From Chelonoidis abingdonii (Eukaryota; Chordata; Testudines; Testudinidae): 64,000 bases of DNA. Shown piece after piece: positions 56,890 through 64,000 of the stretch (positions within the stretch are counted from its first letter, which is position 1; each line of letters opens with the position of its first letter). The notes under the pieces are model-generated. The model ran no database searches, had not been told where the DNA came from, and saw only the letters and a list, made by a program, of their open reading frames with translations. Where the stretch lies: contig NC_133771.1 of the NCBI RefSeq assembly GCF_003597395.2, positions 45,845,132 to 45,909,131 of the forward strand, in the 5' to 3' direction. The position numbers and the translations under genes were made by a program.

Positions 56890-57838
56890 TGTCAAGGCTG
56901 ATTCCGCACTCTGGCACTTTGAGTGCAGAAGGTGGAGGCCCGCAAGTATTTTAAAAAGTAATACTGGCCACTCGAGGCTTGTATTAAACTTCCAAGGTTA
57001 CAGCTTCTCTCTGATCTTGGCTTGGTAAACGCTGCCACCACCCAAATGCAAAGCCCCTTTTGGAACCTAGGAAGATACACTTGGGAATTCCTTCCTGTGG
57101 GGTACCTTCAATTCCTCTCCCCTCCGGGGAAGAGCTGAGAAAGAAAACAAAGGAAAATAGCTGTTGTCACCAACTAAACAAACAACATATGCACACACCT
57201 CTTAGGACCCAAAAATCCAAGCCTGTTCTTAAAAAAAGGAAAAACGTATTAAAAACAAAAAAAGAAAGAAAATATATGTGAAATGTAGGCTTTTGCTAAA
57301 TTTTAAAAAGAGCAAATTCCAAAAATGAAGCACCTAAAATAGCTTTCTTGGGGGTTCAGCTTAAAGATTACAAGCAAAGAAAAGCATCTGAGGATAGCAC
57401 AGAATAGGCCATCAGCCATAAGAAATAAACAGAAATAATCCTAATCGCATCTTTCTAAACATTCCTGATGTACTTAGACATTTGGTGGTTCCAAATAAGT
57501 AAATCTAGGTATGAGCTGATGATTTATGATCATAACTGGCTTAAAACTTCTCACAGCATAACTGCTCCCTGTTCCCCTCTTTCCCAGAGGAACTGAAAAG
57601 CAAGCAAAGAAAAAAGGAAAGATTTTTACCCCCATTTTAAAAAGTTCTAGCCTTCCCATTGGCTCTTTTAGTCAAAGGCCGCTTCCTTTCCTTTACCTGG
57701 GGGACTTTGTTAAACCTTGACAGGTAAATCAAGCAGCAAACAGCCATCAAGATGGACTTTATAGCTAACTGGCTGGCTGCATGTCCATAAAAGGGAGCTA
57801 CCTCTCCTCCTCCCTGCCCCCAATCTTCTTTTATCACA
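56890..57838 (-). mobile_element. LTR (949 bp)
   Basis: Runs from tgtcaaggctgattccgcac to cttttatcaca, with TG...CA ends. The flanking 5-mers GGGGG and GAGGG match at 4 of 5. Inside are ctttgagtgcagaaggtgga and agttctagccttcccattgg, which I know from a turtle LTR-type repeat. No retroviral gene was seen beside it. A 141-codon minus-strand frame crossing its right border has no recognisable domain. Confidence 0.65.
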
Positions 57839-59140
57839 GAGGGTGATTTTGAGACTGGCTGAATGTCTCCCATTAGGGCAGGGTGACTGGATCCTGTATG
57901 GCTGTTGTGGAGTGTGAGGGGTGATGATACAATTTGCTGCCTATGTGGGGTAACCATTGTGGGGTCTCTATTTCCCACCCTTACTTTAATTCGGGGATCT
58001 TTGTTGAACTTGGGGGATGGGCTGATTGCCAGTTTGGGGTTCTGGACAGCATTTTTTTCCATATGATAAAGTCAGCAAACCGCTGTGTGGATTTTTCACC
58101 TTCCATATGTCATGCAAGAAGTCCAATTTAAGGAAGTTAATTAGGATTGTCACAAATTTGGCAGGTTCCAATGAGGTTGCGGGATTAGAAAGGATCTGAC
58201 TGAGGTCTCTGTAACTCAGTGGCCTACGTGTACATTGTTTCTGAACACAGCATGGCAGAGTGAGGGGATTTGCCTCTATGTCTGTGCGGCTTGTGGCACC
58301 CTTCTACTTTTCTCTCCTAGCACTGATGCAGAGAAGGGAAATGGCCTGCTTGGTTGTGTGGTGTGGTTTCTCCATACTAATAGATAATAGTTTGAAATAA
58401 AGTTGTATCCTTTTCATGTAGCCATATGGTGGTATCTGTGTCTCATTTTTTTCCACATGCACATTCATTCAATTGAAGTCAAATGATTATTAGGATATCT
58501 CCTTGACATTCAGAGGCACAGTGGGTTCTTGTTACCACATTGTACCATACCTGGAACACTCAGCAGCAATCAGGTTGTAAATGATTTCTTGGTTACAGGG
58601 CATCACTTACATATATGGAAATAATACTTTCCATGTTCAGGATAGAGAATAGAATATCTGAATGTTATGGGATGCACTATAATCCTTTTCCTTTCTTCTC
58701 TTTTTTTGTCTTGTCCTACTGCAGATGGGCAAACTGTACCTTGGAACAATGAATTAACATTTCTGGAAGCATTTCTATCAGAAGATGCTGTTTCTGAAAT
58801 GTCTGATTCAGCACTGTGGATTTTCGAATGTCAGGATGAATATTTCATAAAACCCTGTTGCTGGCAACATGGTTACATTGGGGAAAAGATGAATTCAGCA
58901 CAATGTTAAACAGTTTTCTTTGTTGTTTGTGAATCTTGCATCACTGTTCAAGAAGAGGGAGCACACTGAGCAGAGTCGATGGTATTGAGAGGGCTCAGAA
59001 ATTTGCAGGGTTAATTTTAATTTCTGCTCTGCTAATATATATTTATCAATAAAAAGAAAAAGGATGGACATACAATTAATACCAATCCACATGGTTTCAG
59101 GGGAAAATACATCTGGCCAATTAACTTAATATTGTCATTT
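57839..59140. other. Gene-free sequence
   Basis: Includes a pyrimidine tract plus CAG at 58687-58724 followed by a 62-codon open stretch, discussed and rejected as an exon. No repeat recognised. Confidence 0.45.
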
Positions 59141-59141
59141 G

Positions 59142-59179
59142 ACAATACAATACAATACAATACAATACAATACAGTACA
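59142..59179. repeat. (ACAAT)n microsatellite
   Basis: About seven units of acaat, the last altered to acagt, directly beside the MITE. Confidence 0.9.
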
Positions 59180-59182
59180 AGT

Positions 59183-59460
59183 CTGGTTGTCTACATGGGA
59201 AAGTAAATATTGGATAAACTAAGCTTGGAATTTAAACCAATATAGTTATACTGGTATAACTACCCCTTTTGGACAATCCTTTTTTCCATTTAGCTTATGT
59301 CACTTTGGAAGAGGTTTTAGCTAAAGTGTAAAAAGTGTCTCTTATTCAGGAACTAAGGGGTCCACGCAGGGAGTTATACCAGTATATCTATATTGGTTTA
59401 ATTAATATCAGCCTAACTATACTGATATAACATGTAAAACTTTCCTGTGTGGACAAGCCC
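59183..59460. mobile_element. Palindromic MITE (about 278 bp)
   Basis: Outer ends ctggttgtctacatgggaaa and tttcctgtgtggacaagccc pair at about 15 of 21 positions. A stronger inner pair of about 29 bp lies at 59232-59260 (ttaaaccaatatag...) and 59373-59401 (...ctatattggtttaa), with one mismatch. Non-coding. Confidence 0.75.
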
Positions 59461-59589
59461 TTTAACAGATGTTTAGCTCATGGTCTGAGTGATTCTCAAG
59501 AAGGAGAAGTTGGTCACAGCCTTGCTGCAGACAGCAGTCAGCTAATGAAAAAGTTTACAGAGCCAATTGGACCTACCATTTGATTGTAG

Positions 59590-59923
59590 CAGGCAGCAGG
59601 TTTAAAAGAAAAACAAGGAAGTACTTCTTCACTCATAGGATGTTGTGAAGGCAAAAAGCACAGCTGGGTTCAAAAAAGAATTAGGTAGGTCCATCAATGG
59701 CTATTATCCAAGATGGTCAGGGATGCAGTACTATGCTCCAGGTATCCCTAAACCTGCAACTGCCAGAAGCTGGAGCTGTACGAAAAGGGATGGACCACTC
59801 AAAATTGCCATGTTCCGTTCATTCCTTCTGAAGTGGCTGGCACTGTCCACTGTTAGAAGATAGGATACTGGGCTAGATGGACCACTGGTCTGACCCCTCA
59901 GGGCCATTCTGAAATTCTTATGT
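59590..59923 (+). repeat. CR1 LINE 3' end
   Basis: Sense CR1: gcaggcagcaggtttaaaag, tgggttcaaaaaagaattag, ctagatggaccactggtctg, agggccattctgaaattctt at the 3' end. Confidence 0.85.
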
Positions 59924-59929
59924 CTGGCA

Positions 59930-61875
59930 GACAGAACAACAACTATGTGTCTATGTCTCTTTTGAACAAAAATGCCTTATTTGTAAAGCAGCCACTGTTG
60001 AATAGCTTGCACTTTCTGATACAGGTACAGAGCTTGCTTTAAGGATAAATTTCCTCTATGGTAAATCATTTTCTGAACAATTTAGCACCAGAGGTAGCTA
60101 CCGTTAATGTATTTTCATGAAGCAATTATCAATACTTAGTACAGAGTATTATCTAAAATGCTTTTGTTTACTCATAACATAAATGTGATGATCTCTGCCT
60201 TAATCAGCTCCCTAGGAGTCTCCTCTCCTTAGGAAGTGAGATCTCATACACCAGTCTGCTCAATATTACTCTTTCCTGAACACAGAAAAAAACATAGTAA
60301 CAGCTGTTTTCCAGTATGTATCAAGATGATTTTCTAATGTGAACTTGAACTTAGGACTAAGAACCCTGGTCAACAGAAGATTAAAAGTAGGAAGTCTTAT
60401 ACTTTCTCCCTAATGAAAGCCACCTATGCATTTCCAATCTCCATAATATCCATAATTACATGCAAATTGTGCAATTTTCAATGGTTTGAAGAATCTGTTC
60501 CTATAATTAAATGTACCACAATAATGTTTTTAAGAACTCACAGACATCACTATGAATCATATGCATCCTGCAGAGCCCCATCCGCACAAACAGAACTCAT
60601 ACAACAACAATATTGCAGTACACATTTTGGTTCTATACAATGGATTAGGAGTGAATAATTTAAGGAATCACAAGAAAGAGCTGATTGCTTACTTTTTAAG
60701 ACATTATAAAGAAAAATGAAAACACAGACTTTTATCAAATGCTGGTTTTCTAGGAGAGATGGCATTTAATGATTGGAAAAAAGTAACAGGCTAGCACTGG
60801 TCCAGGCAGTGAGCATTCCCACTTAAAACCCTTATAATTAAATTATTTAATGAGAATCATGTTAAACACAAAGTAGTTCATGCCATAAAATTGAGAAAGA
60901 ATTTTCACATTCCAGTTTAATGGAGGGGGGAGGACAATTTAATTCAATTACTTATTTTTCCTCCAGTTTTTCCAGGGAAAGTACATTTCTTCACAATCAA
61001 CTTTTGAAGCATTTTCCTAATTAATGCAATTTGATAAAATGAAACAAATTCACGATGGCATTGGTTGAGTTGTGCTTAATGAAGTTGGGCTGTGTGAAAC
61101 ATTAACTGCAATACAAAATCTATTTCTTTGACCTGGGAAATATGCATTTATCATTTCAGTACACTTACTCTGGAAGTTCCAATCGTGAAGTCTTATCACC
61201 ATAATCATCATCTTGATAAATCAACATAAATTAACATTTTGATCAATGCCATCATTAAGCTCAGACTGTGAAGAATCTGTTTCCTAATAGCATGGGACAA
61301 GTTAAATAGGCTCCTTGACAGACTAAATGATAACAGTCTATGTCTGATGGACAACTGTCAGATTTTAAATGGAAATAACTGTACCTGTGTTATCAACTTT
61401 GTTCAGCTCCACTCTTCCCCGGATGATGTATAATGTCCCCTCATAGATCAATATGTGGAAATGGTTTCAGCAAACAAGGCTTCTATGTGCAGAATAAAAC
61501 AAATATAAACATCAATAAATAAAAAAGTAATTTCACAAGTTTGAGAGAATTAAGCTACTAGACTGAATTATTTTCATATAGTCTAATATATAGGGGAGGA
61601 TATTGAAATGGAAATCTGACATTGCTATCACTGTTTATCCATCTATATATTTTGGATTTCAAAGAGGATTCAAAATGTGTAAAACATTCAAACATGGGGC
61701 CTGATCTTGCGACACTTGCTTATGTGAGCAGTCCTTGTTCATACCAGGTTAGTTGAACTATACATGTGAACAAAGATTACTTGTGTGAGCGAGGTGTTTG
61801 GTATCTACTGCCTGATACAAAATTAGAGTCAGAGCCTTTCCACTGTTTTCAATAGGATTTGGATCACACCTCTAT
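59930..61875. other. Gene-free sequence, about 1.9 kb
   Basis: AT-rich with no gene. At 61698-61720 gggcctgatcttgcgacact resembles a MITE arm of the 31-kb type. Confidence 0.5.
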
Positions 61876-61879
61876 CTAA

Positions 61880-62146
61880 TGTTGTGAAGGCCAAGACTAT
61901 AACAGGGTTCAAAAAAAGAACTAGATAAACTCATGGAGGATAGATCCATCAATGGCTATTAGCCAGGATGGGCAGGCATGGTGTCCTTAGCCTCTGTTTG
62001 CCAGAAGCTGGGAAATGGGCTTCAGGGTCACTTGATTACTTGTTCTGTTCATTCCCTCTGGGGCACCTGACATTGGCCACTGTCGGAAGACAGGATGAAG
62101 GGCTAGATGGACCTTTGGTCTGACCCAGTATGGCCATTCTTATGTA
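61880..62146 (+). repeat. CR1 LINE 3' end
   Basis: aacagggttcaaaaaaagaa, catggaggatagatccatca, agatggacctttggtctgac, ccagtatggccattcttatg. Nearly the same subfamily as the copy at 24985-25590. Confidence 0.9.
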
Positions 62147-62347
62147 CATATCCAAACATATATCTTATCACATTCCTTTGCCCCTCCATTTTGCCAATGA
62201 CACTAGCCTCAATGCTTCCTTCATTACTCCCATTCTTGTCTTCATGTTTCCTTTCATGCTGTTTCCTCTTAGCTGACCAACCTCCCAACACTGGATTGCC
62301 AATGTACCACACTGCCCTCATTCAAATAACTGAAAAATATTAACTAC

Positions 62348-63430
62348 TGTGTCAGAGATCCAGTTGAGCATCACCTTTTGGCCACTAGGACTGCTCTGAG
62401 GGGTTCCAGATTCTGAATTCCTGGCTGTTTTAAGCCTACACAGTCTGAATGGAGTCCAGGAACTGTCCCCCATCGAGAGGTCCTTAGGCACATTCCTGAG
62501 TGCATAAACTCTGTTTAGTACCCTGCCAAGAGAGTTCTGACCATGCAGACCACTGCTCAGCTCATGGAACTAGTGCTAAGCCCTCAGACTCCTTTCCATA
62601 AAACAGTTCAATCACACTGTTATACCAATAAAAACTAGCAGGATCTTAAAGGGGACACGACATTTGTCACATTTATTGTAAATACCATAATAAAATAAAA
62701 GATAACAGCAAACAATGTTGTTTGGTTACTTATTCCTATGATTATATATATATATATATATATAAAATCTCCATTCACACAATCATTCATACAAGTTCTG
62801 TATAGATATTATAGTTACCAGCCTAAAGTTGCTTGTGACAGAATACTGGCCAGGTACCCTGTACACAAGAGTGGAGCCGAGTCCGGGTCAGGTGCACCTG
62901 ATGCTCCTGGAGGCTGGCAGCAGAACCATAGACTCAAAGTCCTCAGTCTTCAGAGTCCAGCTTTATAGGGATTTTTCCCTATGTTAGTTCATGGGAGTTG
63001 CTTCATTCTGCTGTTGTTAAATTAATCAGCAGGTGGCTGGCTCCATGTTGGCAGCAGAATGTTACCCAAAGTCTCTTATCTCACCCTTCTTTTTTACAGG
63101 CTTTTAGTTTGGATTCAAAGTCTATAGGTCTTGCTGTGTCACACTGCCTTTGGGTTTGGATTGATCACCCGTCAATTGCAGGTGTGACTTTCAGCCTTGA
63201 ACCTGGCTTTGATCTTCCTTCTGTTGTTCTTTTGTCCTTTTCTTTTTAGGGTGGATGCTTTTTACTTTGTTTAGGGCTGTTGTCTAGGAGGAAGCTTTTA
63301 CAAAGTGGAGTGAGTGTTTTAAAATGGGGTTTGAATTACAATATGGCAAACAGTGAACAGAAGTTACAATGTAGGCAAGTGTAGCGAATGGTGAACAGAA
63401 GTTACATTAATAAAGTGAACAATTAAAAAC
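62348..63430 (-). mobile_element. LTR-like repeat with internal microsatellite
   Basis: Starts tgtgtcagagatccagttga. It includes accctgccaagagagttctg, ggacacgacatttgtcacat, tatagttaccagcctaaagt and tgtgacagaatactggccag, then gattgatcacccgtcaattg. I recognise this order from a turtle LTR read antisense. The right end is approximate. A (TA)n run at 62743-62764 lies within it. Confidence 0.5.
62743..62764. repeat. (TA)n microsatellite
   Basis: Eleven TA units. Confidence 0.95.
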
Positions 63431-63489
63431 AATTTCATTTATCAGTTCTACAACACTGTCTCCAAGAACTCAAGCCATCTGCATGTTCC

Positions 63490-63543
63490 TTCATGTGTTA
63501 CATCTACCTCTTCAAGGGGCATGTGGTAGATGTAACACATGAA
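63490..63543. repeat. Perfect 19-bp inverted repeat (hairpin)
   Basis: ttcatgtgttacatctacc at 63490-63508 and its exact complement ggtagatgtaacacatgaa at 63525-63543 are separated by 16 bases. It is not followed by a T run and is not linked to any gene. Confidence 0.9.
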
Positions 63544-63631
63544 ACACTCAGACACTTTGCACAGGATTCTAAAATCATTGATCTTTACTTAATCATTTGA
63601 GAAATATACAGAGTATAGATCATGTAGAAAA

Positions 63632-64000
63632 TAGGGCTGTCAAATGTGATTAATCATGAGATTAAAAAAAATTGCAATTAATTTCAGTTTTAATTGCACT
63701 GTTAATATTTAAATATTTTTGGTCTTCTACATTTATTAAATATTTTCACTGTAAAAACAAAATAAATAGTATTTTTTCAATTCACCTCATAAGTACTTTA
63801 GTGCAATCTCTTTATTGTGAAAGTGCAACTTACAAATGTTTTGCATAACTGCAGTCAAAAACAAAACTATGTAAAACTTTAGAGCCTACAGTCCACTCAG
63901 TCCTACTTTTTGTTCAGCCAATCGCTAAGACAAACAAGTTTGTTTATGTTTATGGGAGATAATGCTTCTTTTTTATAATGTCACCTGAAAAAGAGGACAT
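63632..64000. mobile_element. hAT transposon, left part, continues past window end
   Basis: Starts tagggctgtcaaatgtgatt, then repeated attaa/attgcaattaattt text of a hAT inverted end, then atttttcaattcacctcata and aagtgcaacttacaaatg. It carries the 3' end of its transposase gene on the minus strand. Confidence 0.75.
63903..64000 (-). pseudogene. hAT transposase, C-terminal dimerisation end, partial
   Basis: On the minus strand a frame ending at TAG 63903-63905 reads INKLVCLSDWLNKK. This fits the C-terminal hAT dimerisation domain, which in this family ends in a short helix after NKLV-type residues. Just upstream, FSGDIIKKKH is readable in another frame, so at least one frameshift breaks it. 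The rest of the gene lies beyond the window. Confidence 0.65.

Noticed and set aside
57637..58062. 141-codon minus-strand frame
   Set aside because: It crosses the LTR border and has no recognisable domain.
58667..58909. Possible host exon: pyrimidine tract and CAG at about 58687-58724, then DGQTVPWNNELTFLEAF...
   Set aside because: There is no donor site after it, no neighbouring exon and no family likeness. A 62-codon open stretch is within chance for this length of DNA.
63490..63543. Transcription terminator reading of the hairpin
   Set aside because: It has no T run or adjacent gene, and hairpin terminators are a bacterial feature.

Overview
The window reads as intergenic or intronic DNA of a reptile, most likely a turtle. 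The repeats resemble turtle families I know: CR1 LINE 3' ends and reverse-transcriptase segments, a DIRS1-like tyrosine-recombinase retrotransposon, Penelope-like elements (PLEs) whose 3' ends carry the motif gtctttaaggtgcca or a variant, solo LTRs starting TGTCATAA/TGTCAAGG, several hAT families, a two-gene Harbinger transposon, palindromic MITEs and old amniote MIR/L2 relics. The clade call is inference from repeat content. I found no convincing host protein-coding exon, tRNA, rRNA or CRISPR array. Almost every long open frame is a decayed transposon gene or a shadow of one.

Layout. 0-8.6 kb: unique AT-rich DNA, then a minus-strand CR1 (4.48-6.56 kb) broken by a solo LTR with a perfect 5-bp target duplication and by a hAT end, then a second CR1 end, a MIR and another solo LTR with a perfect 5-bp duplication. 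8.6-12.8 kb: a Harbinger transposon with convergent Myb/SANT-like and DDE transposase genes, both broken. 13.9-14.9 kb: a C/T-rich possible LINE fragment. 15.9-16.3 kb: a 417-bp assembly gap. 16.5-21.4 kb: a DIRS1-like element (gag, RT, RNase H and recombinase relics) carrying a PLE tail. 23-26.6 kb: an LTR, a CR1 end and an L2 reverse-transcriptase relic. 27.1-29.8 kb: an LTR-like repeat split by a 2.2-kb hAT without a transposase. 30-44 kb: mostly unique DNA with scattered MITEs, a hAT, a CR1 holding a hAT, and a 256-bp local duplication. 45.0-46.1 kb: two PLE arms in inverted orientation. 49.4-50.1 kb: a CR1 end holding both a hAT and a PLE fold-back. 51-55.4 kb: CR1 and L2 relics with MITEs. 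56.9-57.8 kb: an LTR. 59-64 kb: a palindromic MITE, CR1 ends, an LTR, a perfect 19-bp hairpin and the edge of a hAT transposase gene that leaves the window.

The genes present are selfish-element genes, and none seems able to make a complete product. The main interest is in how the elements are built and nested: two different hAT families sit at the same nucleotide of two separate CR1 copies, PLE copies repeatedly form inverted twins, and the four stop codons in the Harbinger transposase are all TGA.
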